DNA of 44,491 bases from Treponema sp. (GCA_031254315.1 JAIRUQ010000029.1:1-44491), one strand, 5' to 3'. Positions 24,569 to 34,657 are shown, counted from the first letter of the stretch. Numbers and translations: made by a program. The notes: generated from the letters alone by a model not told the origin.

Positions 24569-27187
24569 TTATTCCTTCTTCACGCTCTTATTTGATGAAG
24601 TTGAAAACGCAATATCTTCGTTCTTTTTGTCTGCGGTAACGGTGTCTCCCTCTTTGATTGCGCCGGAAATGACGTGCTTTGCAAGCGGATTTTCAAGGTC
24701 GTTTTGAATTGTCCGCTTTAGAGGACGCGCTCCGAACAACGGATCATATCCGCGCTCCGCAATCAAAGACTTAGCCGCGTCCGTAACATTGAGCGTAATC
24801 TTTCGCTCCGCCAAACGCGCAGAAAGTCGTGTTAGCTGAATATCAACAATTTTGCCGATTTCGTCTTTGCCAAGCCTGTTGAAAATTACCGTCTCGTCTA
24901 TGCGGTTGATAAACTCCGGTCTGAAACTTTGTTTGACCAGTTCCATCAGCGAATCACGCAAAGTTTCGGGATTTTTTGTCTCAAGAATTAGCTCCGAACC
25001 GAGGTTGCTTGTCATTATGATGATGACATTTTTAAAATCGACAACCCGCCCCTGTCCGTCCGTAAGGCGACCATCATCGAGTATTTGTAAAAAAACATTA
25101 AAAACCTCGTGATGCGCTTTTTCAATTTCATCAAAAAGGATTACGCTGTAAGGTCGCCGCCTGACCGCTTCGGTGAGCTGTCCGCCCTGCTCATAGCCGA
25201 CATATCCGGGAGGTGCGCCAATTAAGCGACTTACCGAGTGCTTTTCTCCGTACTCGCTCATGTCGATTCGGGTAAGGGCTTTTTCGTCATTGAACAAAAA
25301 GTCCGCCAGAGTTTTAGCAAGTTCAGTTTTGCCGACTCCTGTCGGTCCAAGGAAAAGGAAGGAACCTAACGGGCGCGCAGAATCGGAAAGCCCGGCTTTA
25401 TTTCGCCTGATCGCGTTGGCGACTGCGGAAAGCGCTTTGCCCTGACCGACAACACGTTTTTCAAGAACTTTTTCCAAGTCAAGATATTTTTGCAGTTCGC
25501 CGGAGAGCATTTTAGAGACGGGAATGCCCGTCCATGTTGATACTACACCTGCAATGTCTTCTTCACTAACCTCTTCGCGTAACAACGTGGAAGTGCCGCC
25601 GCCGGAAGCATTTTCTCTTTTTTTCTCCATTTGATCCGTAAGGGAGGCAAGCTGTTTTTGCGCTTCCGGGATTTTTCCGTGCTTCACCTCGGCGGCTCTT
25701 GAAAGGTCTCCGTCCCGCTCATAATGTGTTTCTTCAATTTTTAGCTCTTCAATAATTTGCTTAAGCTTTCGGATTTTCTGAATATCAGCTTTTTCGCTCT
25801 CCCAGCGGACTTTCATCGCGTCACGCTCAGTTGTAAGATCGGCGATTTCTTTTTGCAGTTTTCCAAGACGGTCTTTGGAAGCTGTATCTTCTTCACGCGA
25901 AAGAGCCTGCCTTTCTATCGAAAGCTGTAAAAGTTTCCGCTCCAATTTGTCCAGTTCCGTGGGGCGGCTGTCCAGCTCCATTTTCAGGCGGCTTGCCGCT
26001 TCATCTACAAGGTCAATCGCCTTGTCAGGTAAAAATCTGCTGGTGATGTAACGGCTGGACAGAGTAGCCGCCGCGACAAGAGCCTCATCTTTAATGCGCA
26101 CGCCATGATGGACTTCATAGCGTTCTTTAAGTCCGCGCAGAATAGCAATCGTATCTTCCACCGAAGGCTCCGCCGTGTAAACTTGTTGAAAGCGCCGTTC
26201 AAGAGCCGCGTCCTTTTCAATATGTTTTCTGTATTCGTCTAACGTTGTCGCACCGATACAGCGCAACTCTCCGCGCGCAAGCGCAGGCTTGAGTAGGTTG
26301 GAAGCGTCGGTCGCTCCTTCGGCGGCTCCGGCTCCTACCAGCGTGTGCAATTCGTCAATAAAGAGGATAATCTTTCCGTCCTGCCCCTGCACCTCATGAA
26401 TAACCGCCTTGAGGCGTTCCTCAAACTCTCCGCGATATTTCGCCCCGGCTACCAGCGAACCTAAATCCAGCGCGAGAAGTTTTTTTCCTTTTAAGCCCTC
26501 AGGCACATCACCTGCGACAATGCGGCGGGCAAGCCCCTCGACAATCGCTGTCTTTCCAACTCCCGGCTCCCCTATAAGCACGGGGTTGTTTTTTGTCCTG
26601 CGGGAAAGCACCTGCATACAACGGCGAATTTCTTCATCACGCCCTATTACAGGATCGAGTTTTTCCTGACGGGCAAGTGCGGTAAGGTCTCTGCAATATC
26701 GATCAAGAACCTGATATTTTTCTTCGGGATTTTGATCGGTAACACGGGCATTTCCCCTAACTTGTTTGAGTGCGCCAAGAATCGCGTTCTTGTTTGCGCC
26801 GGATTTTTTCAGAATGTCCGCCGTTATGCCCTCTCCTGCCGCCATTGCGATAAGGATATGCTCTGTGGACACATAATCGTCTTTTAAAGCATCAGCCTCA
26901 ACTTCGGCTTTTGCCAAAACTTTTGACAGCGCCGCAGAGTAAAAAACCTGCGCCGCCTCGCCAAAGACTTTCGGCTTTCCTTTGACCAGCGCCTCTACAT
27001 CACGGGAAAGCCCTGCGGCATCTCCCCCTATCCGCTCAATGATTGGCGCGACAACTCCGTTTTCCTGCAGAAGGAGAGCAAGCAAAAGGTGTTCCGTCTC
27101 AATCTGAGAATGATCGTTTTTTTGCGCGATTGCAGAGGCTTCGCTCAAAGCCTCCTGCGCTTTTATTGTAAATTTATCAATATTCAT
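24569..27187 (-). CDS. clpB: ClpB disaggregase
   Basis: The 872-residue Hsp100 chaperone has two N-terminal Clp repeats (about 1-145), a first AAA+ module with Walker A GEPGVGKT (206-213) and Walker B LFIDE (275-279), the long coiled-coil middle domain (about 405-530), and a second AAA+ module with Walker A GPTGVGKT (614-621) and the GYVGYEQGG pore loop. With DnaK it extracts and refolds aggregated proteins in the cytoplasm. The middle domain distinguishes it from ClpA and ClpC. The N-terminus starts [14 protein letters not shown], as usual. No CIRCE element is seen upstream, so heat control is not evident from sequence. The ribosome-binding site is weak (GGAAT). Confidence 0.96.
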   Translation of the reverse strand: MNIDKFTIKAQEALSEASAIAQKNDHSQIETEHLLLALLLQENGVVAPIIERIGGDAAGLSRDVEALVKGKPKVFGEAAQVFYSAALSKVLAKAEVEADALKDDYVSTEHILIAMAAGEGITADILKKSGANKNAILGALKQVRGNARVTDQNPEEKYQVLDRYCRDLTALARQEKLDPVIGRDEEIRRCMQVLSRRTKNNPVLIGEPGVGKTAIVEGLARRIVAGDVPEGLKGKKLLALDLGSLVAGAKYRGEFEERLKAVIHEVQGQDGKIILFIDELHTLVGAGAAEGATDASNLLKPALARGELRCIGATTLDEYRKHIEKDAALERRFQQVYTAEPSVEDTIAILRGLKERYEVHHGVRIKDEALVAAATLSSRYITSRFLPDKAIDLVDEAASRLKMELDSRPTELDKLERKLLQLSIERQALSREEDTASKDRLGKLQKEIADLTTERDAMKVRWESEKADIQKIRKLKQIIEELKIEETHYERDGDLSRAAEVKHGKIPEAQKQLASLTDQMEKKRENASGGGTSTLLREEVSEEDIAGVVSTWTGIPVSKMLSGELQKYLDLEKVLEKRVVGQGKALSAVANAIRRNKAGLSDSARPLGSFLFLGPTGVGKTELAKTLADFLFNDEKALTRIDMSEYGEKHSVSRLIGAPPGYVGYEQGGQLTEAVRRRPYSVILFDEIEKAHHEVFNVFLQILDDGRLTDGQGRVVDFKNVIIIMTSNLGSELILETKNPETLRDSLMELVKQSFRPEFINRIDETVIFNRLGKDEIGKIVDIQLTRLSARLAERKITLNVTDAAKSLIAERGYDPLFGARPLKRTIQNDLENPLAKHVISGAIKEGDTVTADKKNEDIAFSTSSNKSVKKE

Positions 27188-27282
27188 AATTTATTCCAAA
27201 TTAATTCTAGCAGGAGCCTTGATAGAAAGCAAGTTTTTTGTTTTTTTCGAGACAACTGGTCTTTCTGCAGGGTTCAATGTTA

Positions 27283-27311
27283 TTGACAACAGAGAAAATA
27301 ACCGATAATAT
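27283..27311 (+). promoter_or_regulatory. Promoter of the two-micro-ORF unit
   Basis: A perfect TTGACA (27283-27288), a 17-base spacer and TAATAT (27306-27311) lie 6 bases before the ATG at 27318. This spacing predicts transcription starting at the ATG itself. Together with the two micro-ORFs it explains the 27188-27549 interval between clpB and the gene at 27550. Bases 27188-27282 show nothing else. Confidence 0.55.
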
Positions 27312-27317
27312 GATATT

Positions 27318-27431
27318 ATGAGCCGGAGAATTCGTGGGAAAGATTATGTAGGCTGTATCATCCAGATACTCCAAGTAATTACAGGCATTACCGCTATAAT
27401 TCTATTTCTCCGACAATGTACGGGAGGGTGA
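27318..27431 (+). CDS. 37-residue putative membrane micro-protein
   Basis: ATG at 27318 to TGA at 27429 encodes a basic head (MSRRIRGKDY), a hydrophobic middle (VGCIIQILQVITGITAIILF) and a short LRQCTGG tail, the layout of a one-helix membrane peptide. It has no ribosome-binding site but sits 6 bases after a -10 box, so it would be read from a leaderless mRNA. It overlaps the strong ribosome-binding site of the next micro-ORF. It may instead be untranslated leader; no family is recognised. Confidence 0.4.
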   Translation: MSRRIRGKDYVGCIIQILQVITGITAIILFLRQCTGG

Positions 27432-27435
27432 AAAT

Positions 27436-27540
27436 ATGATGTTATTAATTGCAGGAATTGTTTTGGTTGTCTCTGGTGTTGTCGGGTTTATTTTACAAAT
27501 TCAAAATATCAGGGAAAGAGCAGAAACACCCACAAAGTAA
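27436..27540 (+). CDS. 34-residue membrane micro-protein
   Basis: ATG at 27436 is preceded by GGGAGGG at about 27422-27428, the best ribosome-binding site in this stretch. The peptide is one hydrophobic helix (MMLLIAGIVLVVSGVVGFIL) followed by a polar tail (QIQNIRERAETPTK). A strong promoter upstream and a small gap to the first micro-ORF suggest a two-peptide operon. The role is unknown. Small hydrophobic peptides of this size include stress-response membrane proteins and type I toxins; nothing here decides between them. Confidence 0.6.
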   Translation: MMLLIAGIVLVVSGVVGFILQIQNIRERAETPTK

Positions 27541-27549
27541 AAGCCGCCC

Positions 27550-28125
27550 TTATCCATCAAGATGAAAAACAAATGAAAGCCGGTGAACGTAGTAAACCTT
27601 GTCTCTGCCTTCAAAAGGCAGATGAAAACTGTATTCTAAACCGTAGGTTTTATAGGCAAAAAGAACGCCATAGGTTGAAACCGGTAACCACATATCGCTA
27701 AGAAAATATGTAGATACTCCGATAAATGGCTGTATATGAAATGAGCCAAAACTAAATCTATTAAAAAGACGAATACCTAACCATAATCCGCCAACAGGAT
27801 TCTCTTCATAATCGTCTTCAGTATTACCATTAAGCAGTACTGCGACGAAGCTTAAATATCCCATGCCAAATTCGCCGTAAATACCGGGCGAAAGTAAATG
27901 CGGAATTATATCCAGATGGTATCCAATGCCCATCGAAAAGGACACAGATAAAGAAGCTATGGATAATGATGCGGCAGGAGAGAGATCCTCATCGTTAAAA
28001 TCTGCGATATTTAAACTTGCCGGAGAGAGGTCAAAAGTCCAATTATTTTCTTTTTCTGCTTCTGCGCCAAATAGCCAACAGCAAAACAGAGAAAATAACA
28101 GTAAAAAGAGGATTAGCCGTTTCAC
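27550..28125 (-). CDS. Envelope protein, probable outer-membrane barrel
   Basis: The 191-residue protein has a signal peptide (MKRLILFLLLFSLFCCWLFG, cleavage near AEAEKE) and beta-rich alternation (LSIASLSVSFSMGIGYHLDI, FGMGYLSFVAVLL, FSFGSFHIQPFIGVSTYF). It ends in an aromatic strand (YVHRLSFVFHLDG). It resembles, in style only, the protein at 1450-1995. No named family. It starts with GTG at 28125. AGG directly abuts the start and a TATATT box lies 9 bases upstream, so the leader is at most a few bases. It converges on the micro-ORF pair. Confidence 0.7.
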   Translation of the reverse strand: MKRLILFLLLFSLFCCWLFGAEAEKENNWTFDLSPASLNIADFNDEDLSPAASLSIASLSVSFSMGIGYHLDIIPHLLSPGIYGEFGMGYLSFVAVLLNGNTEDDYEENPVGGLWLGIRLFNRFSFGSFHIQPFIGVSTYFLSDMWLPVSTYGVLFAYKTYGLEYSFHLPFEGRDKVYYVHRLSFVFHLDG

Positions 28126-28134
28126 CCTATATAT

Positions 28135-28163
28135 AATATAACCATTTTTTGAGAGATTGTCTA
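28135..28163 (-). promoter_or_regulatory. Promoter of the envelope protein gene
   Basis: On the minus strand TAGACA (28158-28163) and TATATT (28135-28140) are 17 bases apart. The GTG start at 28125 lies 9 bases beyond the -10 box, leaving practically no leader. Confidence 0.45.
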
Positions 28164-28193
28164 ATTTTTAGAAAAAAGTAAATTTAGCGAAAA

Positions 28194-29333
28194 TTACCGC
28201 GATGTTTTGGCTACATCACAAATTCTACGCGCCATATTATCAAGGGAAACTTGTTCCATAACATGACCTAATTCGTAGGCGACACGCGGCATTCCGTAAA
28301 CGATCGCGCTCTGTTCATCCTGACCAAGAGTCATGCCGCCTTCTTTGTAAATTGTTCCAAGTTGCTGAGCCCCGTCTCTGCCCATGCCCGTCATGATTAC
28401 TCCTAGCGCACGGTTGGAGTATGACATAGCTATCGAAGCAAAAAGCACATCCGCCGAAGGACGGTGTCCCGAAACCAGAGGAGCGGTGGAAAGACGTGCA
28501 ACTGCGCCGTTCGCTCCTTTTTCCACTTCAAGGTGTTTATTGCCCTGAGCGATAAGAATTCTGCCGCTCTGTATCTTGTCGCCGTCTTCCGCTTCTTTGA
28601 CATCTAACGGACAAATACGATCAAGGCTCTTTGCAAATTCATTTGTAAAGCCTGCCGGCATGTGCTGTACAACTACAATCGGAATCTTTAAGTCGGCATC
28701 CAGTTTGGAGAATACTACACGTAACGCATCGGGACCGCCTGTACTGATACCGATGGCGATAATTTCCGTGTTGGCAGGAGGACGCATTCTGGCAGGAGCC
28801 TGAGCGGCTACTGCAGGAGTGGCGACGGCTAATTTGAAATGAACCGCAATATCTGAAGATTTGTCGCCGGGCGTCTTTGTCTTATATTCCGAAGGAGTAA
28901 GAAGTTTTTTCCCTTTTGCTTTACGATACGCGCCGCCGTAACCAAAGAGCTTTGCTACAAGCGTGTCCTTGACGATATGAATATCTTCAGATTCTGAACC
29001 GGAAGGTTTTTGAACAAAGTCACTCGCGCCAAGTGAAAGGGCTTCCATCGTAATTTCCGCGCCTTTGGCGGCGATAGACGAAAGAATAACTACAGGAATA
29101 TCAATTCCTTTTTTTTGCCGTTCTTTTAAGAATTCAATGCCGTTCATTTCCGGCATTTCAAGATCAAGACAGATAACATCGGGGTTTACGCGCGGAATCT
29201 TTTGCAGGGCAAAAAGACCGTTCATCGCTTTTTCGGCTATAGATAGCCCCGGAGTCTCATCGATCATGTGACCAATAAGATTACGCATCAACGCAGAGTC
29301 ATCAACGATTAACACTGATATTTCATCAGCCAT
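28194..29333 (-). CDS. cheB: Chemotaxis response regulator / receptor methylesterase CheB
   Basis: The 379-residue protein has an N-terminal receiver with D11/D12 (VDDSALMRN) and phospho-acceptor D57 (CLDLEMPEMNG). A linker of about 60 residues rich in Lys and Ala follows. The C-terminal methylesterase has the triad S197 (GISTGGPDA), H224 (VVQHMPAGFT) and D320 (GMGRDGA). It removes methyl groups (or deamidates) from chemoreceptors to reset signalling after CheA phosphorylation. It follows cheR by 8 bases and the two form an operon for receptor adaptation. No other che genes are in the window. Confidence 0.96.
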   Translation of the reverse strand: MADEISVLIVDDSALMRNLIGHMIDETPGLSIAEKAMNGLFALQKIPRVNPDVICLDLEMPEMNGIEFLKERQKKGIDIPVVILSSIAAKGAEITMEALSLGASDFVQKPSGSESEDIHIVKDTLVAKLFGYGGAYRKAKGKKLLTPSEYKTKTPGDKSSDIAVHFKLAVATPAVAAQAPARMRPPANTEIIAIGISTGGPDALRVVFSKLDADLKIPIVVVQHMPAGFTNEFAKSLDRICPLDVKEAEDGDKIQSGRILIAQGNKHLEVEKGANGAVARLSTAPLVSGHRPSADVLFASIAMSYSNRALGVIMTGMGRDGAQQLGTIYKEGGMTLGQDEQSAIVYGMPRVAYELGHVMEQVSLDNMARRICDVAKTSR

Positions 29334-29341
29334 AAATTCTC

Positions 29342-30157
29342 CTAAATTTTCTTACAGTATAGAGTTGCCCATTCGGTTTTTAAGAATTCAAATTTTGTGT
29401 CCATCCCGAACAATGATTCTGAGTGACCAATGAACAGGAACGACTTTGAAGCCATTGAATCCCAAAAACGGTTGATAACCGCAGTCTGAGCGACATCATC
29501 AAAGTATATAATTACATTGCGACAAAAGACAATATCAAAGTTTCTTTGACCGGAATCATTTTTTAGGTTGTGATAGTCAAACTTTATTTTTGCATGAATG
29601 TCGGGGTGGATTTTATATCCGCCTTCTACTTTTTCAAAGTATTTTTTAAGATAATCCTCAGGAATTCCTTCGACTCGGCTTTGTGCGTAAAAACCTTCTT
29701 TGGCAGTCATTAAACATTTAAGAGAAATGTCGCTGGCAAGAATATCAAAATTCCATGTTTTTGGAAGAATTTCGGTTAATAGCATTGCGAGAGTATAGGG
29801 TTCTTCACCTGTAGAACATCCTGCGCTCCATATTCTGATAGTGCCCGGAACTTTCTTTATGTTCATTATTTCGGGAATTACATATTTTTCCAGAGCGTCA
29901 AAATGCGCCTGATTTCTGAAGAACCGTGTTAAGTTCGTTGTAATAGAATCCAAAAAACCTTTTAATTCTTCTTTGTCGGTTTTGATTGTATTAAGATAAT
30001 CAGTTACAGAATTGATGCTTTTTTCCCGGAATCTTTCCTTTAAGCGGCTTTCCAAAATTGAGCGGTTTGTGGGTGTGAACGTTATTCCGCTTTCAGCATA
30101 AATGAGATCGCGATAAAGCGCAAAATTAGCATCGTTAAGAAACTGAGTTTCTGCCAT
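29342..30157 (-). CDS. cheR: Chemoreceptor methyltransferase CheR
   Basis: The 271-residue protein has the CheR N-terminal helical domain (about 1-85) ending in TNLTRFFRN, the family's receptor-contact motif. The SAM-binding domain follows with IRIWSAGCSTGEEPYTLAML (107-126) and FDIVFCRNVIIYF. It methylates glutamates on chemoreceptors. It lacks TPR or pentapeptide-binding additions visible in some relatives. It is the first gene of the cheR-cheB pair. Confidence 0.96.
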   Translation of the reverse strand: MAETQFLNDANFALYRDLIYAESGITFTPTNRSILESRLKERFREKSINSVTDYLNTIKTDKEELKGFLDSITTNLTRFFRNQAHFDALEKYVIPEIMNIKKVPGTIRIWSAGCSTGEEPYTLAMLLTEILPKTWNFDILASDISLKCLMTAKEGFYAQSRVEGIPEDYLKKYFEKVEGGYKIHPDIHAKIKFDYHNLKNDSGQRNFDIVFCRNVIIYFDDVAQTAVINRFWDSMASKSFLFIGHSESLFGMDTKFEFLKTEWATLYCKKI

Positions 30158-30254
30158 ATAACTATATATTATGAGACAATTGAAAGACTGTCAATGTATC
30201 TTTTTACTTTATTAATACTTTATTTATTTTATTTAAAAATGTTAGTATAATTTT

Positions 30255-30710
30255 ATGGAAAATACGCCTTTAACGCGCCTTGATCTCCGCAAGCCGATTA
30301 TTTACACCCAAGCCGCAATCTTACCCTCTCCAATCCCCAAAAACGGCGAATTTTTGCTCTGTTACGAGTTAAACCCAGCCCAAAGCCGTAATATCGAGCC
30401 GGAAACAGGGCAATTTCTTGGAAGTTTGGCGTTTATTGGCTCTAAAACTGATGAAAGTGCCCCCGAACAAGCCATTGATCCGGCGAAAAAGTGCGAAAAT
30501 GAGGTTAGCCTGCCCGTTGGGGTCTATTTATTTACGCAAAGCCGCAGTTCTTCCGCACTTGAGCAGGAAAAATGGCTTGATTTAGCGATAGAACAGCAAA
30601 AAGATGGTCTTTGGGAGCGAAATAAGCTAGGAAACTTGCTCTATGTGAGGTATTTATACGAAGATAGTGGATTTGTTACCCAGCTTTTTAGACCGCTTGT
30701 TGAAAACTAA
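30255..30710 (+). CDS. Hypothetical protein, soluble
   Basis: The 151-residue protein has no signal peptide or membrane segment. It has Pro-rich strands near the start (PIIYTQAAILPSPIPKNGEF) and a helical, charged end (EKWLDLAIEQQKDGLWERNK). I do not recognise it, but its codon use resembles the conserved neighbours, so it looks like a real gene. The ATG lacks a ribosome-binding site. TATAAT at 30246-30251 lies just 3 bases upstream, so the start or the promoter may be misread. Its TAA overlaps the TAG of the convergent DUF2259 gene by two bases. Confidence 0.7.
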   Translation: MENTPLTRLDLRKPIIYTQAAILPSPIPKNGEFLLCYELNPAQSRNIEPETGQFLGSLAFIGSKTDESAPEQAIDPAKKCENEVSLPVGVYLFTQSRSSSALEQEKWLDLAIEQQKDGLWERNKLGNLLYVRYLYEDSGFVTQLFRPLVEN

Positions 30711-31411
30711 AGCCTTAAAGCCTCAACCATGTAGCGGATATCGTAGCCGTTTGAGGCGACACGCTTCATTTCAATTACAAAAATGAGAGAATTGCCGCCT
30801 GAGTCTATAAGCACCCTTTTAATGTTGTAAGAGGCGATCCCCTGCCTGGCAAAACCCGGAGTGCCGACAGTGTAGCTTCTTGACTGACCGCCGTTTAACG
30901 GTCTGGCTTCAAGATTGATATAAAATCGCGAACTGACATTCTGACCGTTTCCGGTAATTGTAGGGACTAACTGCGCTACATAGCTTTTTCCGTTTTCAAA
31001 GTCACGAAAGTCGATGGTTTCCCCATTTTCCGGGGGAGTTGTGTTTCTGGAAATATAGAGAGGCTGTCCCTGATTTTGGAAATTTATGTTATGGCGGCTT
31101 GTAAGGCTCGAATTATTAGAAACTAGGCGGTGTAAAACCCCTGAACCGTCCTGTCCAAGCCTTATAGGAGTGTTTTCCGTAATGGTAACCCTTCCGTTTT
31201 GAACAAAAGCGTTTCTGGTTACATCTACAACGTATAAATCAGCCCACGGTCTCAGAGACGGCGACTGCACACCATACTGCCCGAACGTATAAGTTCTGCC
31301 GTCCGGGGAGAAGCCCAAATCGACAAATACGGCGGTATCTCCCGCCCAAAGGGCGGAAACACATGTTAATAGAGTAATCAACACTATCAAAACTGTTTTC
31401 TTAAAAAACAT
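30707..31411 (-). CDS. DUF2259 predicted secreted protein
   Basis: The start at 31411 is fixed by AAGGGG a few bases upstream and gives 234 residues beginning with a signal peptide (MFFKKTVLIVLITLLTCVSA, cleavage near LWAGD). The mature start DTAVFVDLGFSPDGRTYTFG then QYGVQ is characteristic of DUF2259, a family of predicted secreted proteins common in spirochaetes with unknown role. The middle is Asn/Gly-rich beta sequence. It converges with the gene at 30255; the stop codons overlap. It is divergent from the membrane protein at 31489. Confidence 0.8.
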   Translation of the reverse strand: MFFKKTVLIVLITLLTCVSALWAGDTAVFVDLGFSPDGRTYTFGQYGVQSPSLRPWADLYVVDVTRNAFVQNGRVTITENTPIRLGQDGSGVLHRLVSNNSSLTSRHNINFQNQGQPLYISRNTTPPENGETIDFRDFENGKSYVAQLVPTITGNGQNVSSRFYINLEARPLNGGQSRSYTVGTPGFARQGIASYNIKRVLIDSGGNSLIFVIEMKRVASNGYDIRYMVEALRL

Positions 31412-31488
31412 AGAGTTCCCCTTAATTCTCATTATCGGTAATCCATTTTTTGTCTTGAGTCAATTTCTATGATGATATACACTAAAAT

Positions 31489-32319
31489 ATGACACTTTTG
31501 GAAAGAAACGCCTTTTTTAAGATAATGATTGGCTTTTGCGCCGTCTGCACCCTGTTAATTCTTGCCGTTTCCTTCTTATTAGTACCGTTATACCCTGAAA
31601 TGGAAGAAAGCGTGCGCCGACCGGCGAGCATTTTTCAAGGAATAAGCGGACTTTTTCTAAAAAGTAATTATTTAGCCGTTCACGCTGCCCTTGCCGTTTC
31701 GGTTTTGTTTTCTTTTTTAGGGATAATGTTGATACATTCCTCTTTTGAACGGACAGCCGCCCCGGAAATACTGTACATCGCTATTTTTGCAATTTCTTTC
31801 GCGTTTGAGGCAATCCGTCTTATTCTGCCCCTCCACTTAATTTATAACTTTCCCTCGTTTTATGTACGGCTTGCGGTTCGGCTCCTGCTCTTTGCCAGAT
31901 TTTTCGGTATTTTTTCTCTGTTTGCCGCCGGCATTTGCGCCGCCGGACTGGAAGTGCAAAAAACGCGAAACGTCATTTTTATAACGATAATAGCCACCCT
32001 AATTATCACAATGGGCGTCCCGATTGACGTGCTAAATTGGGACACCGGGCTAAATATGGTAAACGGCTATTCTTCGATGTTCAGAATGATAGAGATGGTC
32101 ATCTTTCTTACAACCGTTATCAGCTTTTACATAGCGGCAAAAATCCGGGGCACAAAGGAATATACTTATGCGGCTGTTGGAGTTCTTCTTGCGTGGGCAG
32201 GCAGAAGCATCCTTCTTGGCGCGGACAACTGGGCATGCCCCGCCACCGGGATTTTATTGCTGTCGATAGGGACTGGTTTTCTTTGCTCCAAACTTCACAA
32301 AATACATTTGTGGCTGTAA
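31489..32319 (+). CDS. Multi-spanning hypothetical membrane protein
   Basis: The 276-residue protein has about seven hydrophobic helices: near 12-35, 60-82, 92-112, 125-152, 163-180, 200-217 and 228-268. Pro and Arg positions in the loops (ESVRRPAS, AVRLLLFARFF) are typical of integral membrane proteins. No transporter signature is recognised. The ATG has no ribosome-binding site; TATACA lies 7 bases upstream, so it may be another leaderless start. It precedes the pyrophosphatase gene by about 130 bases, but a separate promoter for the latter is likely. Confidence 0.7.
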   Translation: MTLLERNAFFKIMIGFCAVCTLLILAVSFLLVPLYPEMEESVRRPASIFQGISGLFLKSNYLAVHAALAVSVLFSFLGIMLIHSSFERTAAPEILYIAIFAISFAFEAIRLILPLHLIYNFPSFYVRLAVRLLLFARFFGIFSLFAAGICAAGLEVQKTRNVIFITIIATLIITMGVPIDVLNWDTGLNMVNGYSSMFRMIEMVIFLTTVISFYIAAKIRGTKEYTYAAVGVLLAWAGRSILLGADNWACPATGILLLSIGTGFLCSKLHKIHLWL

Positions 32320-32453
32320 GACCTTTTTTCATTATCAATTTGCGAGTTCATTAAACAGCTTTGTTAAAGAGTTTTCACCAATTTCTTCATTAATATTGAA
32401 CAACCCGGTCATTATATGCTAATCTGTCTCATCTAAATTTATTGGAGGATCTC

Positions 32454-34625
32454 ATGGCTGAACAGTTGTTTTTTTTCGCTCCTATTGGGGCGACGATTGC
32501 AATCCTATTCGCGCTGTTTCAGGCGCAAAAGATTTATAAGTTTTCGGAAGGCAATGATTTAATGAAGCGTATCGCGCAGTCGGTGCGTACAGGCGCGAAT
32601 GCCTACTTAAAACGGCAGTATACCGGCGTGGCGCTGTTCTTTGCCGTCATGGTTGTCATATTGGCAGTAATGGCATTTTTTGGAAAACTGACTCCGTTTG
32701 TGCCTTTCGCTTTTTTGACGGGCGGCTTTTTTTCGGGGCTTGCCGGTTTTATCGGTATGAAGGTAGCCACAGCCTCAAATGCGCGTACTGCTCAGGCGTC
32801 ATCGGAAAGTCTTAATAAGGGACTGCGTGTCGCCTTTTCATCCGGTTCGGTCATGGGCTTCGTAGTCGTAGGTCTTGGTTTAATCGATATATCGATATGG
32901 TTCTTTCTATTAAAGTATATTTTCTATAGCTTGGATTCAACCTATGTTGTTAATTATGCAAGAGAGGCGGGGATGATTGCATCTGATGCGCAGATTCAGT
33001 TGATTTCTTCCGCGATGCTTACCTTCGGTATGGGCGCGTCCTGTATGGCGCTCTTTGCCCGTGTCGGCGGCGGTATTTTTACCAAAGCGGCTGATGTGGG
33101 AGCCGACCTTGTAGGCAAAGTTGAAGCGGGCATCCCCGAAGACGATCCGCGTAACCCGGCGGTAATTGCAGATAACGTCGGTGACAATGTCGGCGATGTT
33201 GCGGGTATGGGCGCGGATCTGTACGAGTCTTATGTTGTAGCGATTGTTGCAACCATGGCGCTTGCCGTTTCGGCAGGTTACGGCTTTGGCGGGGCGGCGG
33301 TTCCCATGACAATGGCGTCCGTTGGTATTTTAGCGTCAATTATCGCGACATTCTTTGTGCGGACAAAGGAAGATGCCAGCCAGAAAAGTCTGCTTGCCGC
33401 GCTCCGCAAAGGAACCTTTATTGCGTCGGGGCTTATTATTGTCGCTTCAATTCCCGTTGTTTATTACAGCCTTGATTGCGCTACCTATCCTGAACGCTTC
33501 GGTGTTTATTGGGCGATTATTTCAGGCTTGGCGGCAGGTATGCTGATTGGATTTTTTACAGAGTATTTTACATCGGATAATTATAGACCAACAAGAAATC
33601 TTGCCGGGACCAGTCTTACGGGACCTGCTACCATTATTATTGGCGGACTTTCGCTGGGAATGCTTTCAACGGCTGTTCCCGTTATCATCGTGGCAATTTC
33701 TGTTATGGTGAGTTTTCTTGCATCCGGCGGACTTGAATTTTTTCAGTCCGGCGCACAGGGAAGCTATCAGACCGGTTTATACGGCGTGGCTATTTCCGCT
33801 GTTGGAATGCTCTCCACTCTCGGCATAACCCTCGCCACTGACGCTTACGGTCCTGTTGCAGATAACGCAGGCGGTATCGCAGAGATGAGCCACCTTCCCT
33901 CCGAAGTACGCAAACGCACCGACGCTCTTGATTCACTTGGCAACACGACAGCGGCGACGGGAAAAGGCTATGCCATCGGTTCTGCCGCTCTTTCCGCACT
34001 CGCGCTTATTGTCGCCTACCTTGATGAAATTAAAATCAAAAAACCAGACTTTGAATTTAAGTTGGAGATAAGCGATCCGCGAGTGCTTATCGGTCTTATG
34101 ATTGGCGTTATGTTGCCGTTTCTGTTCTCCTCGCTCACCATGAGCGCTGTTGGACGCGCCGCGCAAAATATCGTTATGGAGGTGCGCCGCCAATTCAGAG
34201 AGATTGCCGGTCTTATGGAAGGCAACGCCGATCCCGACTACGCTAAGTGCGTAGACCTTTGTACAAGGGGTGCGCAGAAAGAAATGATAATGCCCGCGCT
34301 GTTGGGTATTTTAAGCCCGATTATTGTCGGTCTTATGCTTGGTCCAAACGGAGTTACGGGAATGTTGGCAGGTGCGCTCGGTTCAGGTTTTGTACTCGCG
34401 ATTATGATGGCGAATGCCGGCGGCGCTTGGGACAACGCGAAGAAGCACATCGAAGGCGGCGCTCATGGTGGAAAAGGCTCAGACCCGCACAAAGCCGCAG
34501 TTGTCGGCGATACGGTTGGCGATCCCTTCAAAGACACTTCCGGTCCCGCCATCAATAACTTCATCAAATTGCTTTCGATGGTCTCGATTGTTTTCGCGGG
34601 GCTTATTCTTTCTGTCTGGGGCTAG
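32454..34625 (+). CDS. hppA: Membrane-bound ion-pumping pyrophosphatase, K+-dependent type
   Basis: The start at 32454 follows GGAGG by 6 bases and gives 723 residues with about 16 helices. The pyrophosphate site is plain: [20 protein letters not shown] then [20 protein letters not shown]. The later acidic loops [16 protein letters not shown] and [16 protein letters not shown] are also present. The enzyme hydrolyses PPi and pumps H+ or Na+ out of the cytoplasm. The [10 protein letters not shown] segment has Ala (residue 500) where K+-independent enzymes carry Lys, which predicts K+ dependence. Whether H+ or Na+ is pumped cannot be read with certainty here. A strong terminator follows at 34658. 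The 32320-32453 spacer holds only this start region and possible -10 sequences. Confidence 0.95.
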   Translation: MAEQLFFFAPIGATIAILFALFQAQKIYKFSEGNDLMKRIAQSVRTGANAYLKRQYTGVALFFAVMVVILAVMAFFGKLTPFVPFAFLTGGFFSGLAGFIGMKVATASNARTAQASSESLNKGLRVAFSSGSVMGFVVVGLGLIDISIWFFLLKYIFYSLDSTYVVNYAREAGMIASDAQIQLISSAMLTFGMGASCMALFARVGGGIFTKAADVGADLVGKVEAGIPEDDPRNPAVIADNVGDNVGDVAGMGADLYESYVVAIVATMALAVSAGYGFGGAAVPMTMASVGILASIIATFFVRTKEDASQKSLLAALRKGTFIASGLIIVASIPVVYYSLDCATYPERFGVYWAIISGLAAGMLIGFFTEYFTSDNYRPTRNLAGTSLTGPATIIIGGLSLGMLSTAVPVIIVAISVMVSFLASGGLEFFQSGAQGSYQTGLYGVAISAVGMLSTLGITLATDAYGPVADNAGGIAEMSHLPSEVRKRTDALDSLGNTTAATGKGYAIGSAALSALALIVAYLDEIKIKKPDFEFKLEISDPRVLIGLMIGVMLPFLFSSLTMSAVGRAAQNIVMEVRRQFREIAGLMEGNADPDYAKCVDLCTRGAQKEMIMPALLGILSPIIVGLMLGPNGVTGMLAGALGSGFVLAIMMANAGGAWDNAKKHIEGGAHGGKGSDPHKAAVVGDTVGDPFKDTSGPAINNFIKLLSMVSIVFAGLILSVWG

Positions 34626-34657
34626 AGAGACTAAAGACTTCATTTGCAGTTAAATTA

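Noticed and set aside
27188-27282. CIRCE heat-shock operator upstream of clpB
   Set aside because: No TTAGCACTC/GAGTGCTAA inverted repeat is present between the clpB start and the micro-ORF promoter.
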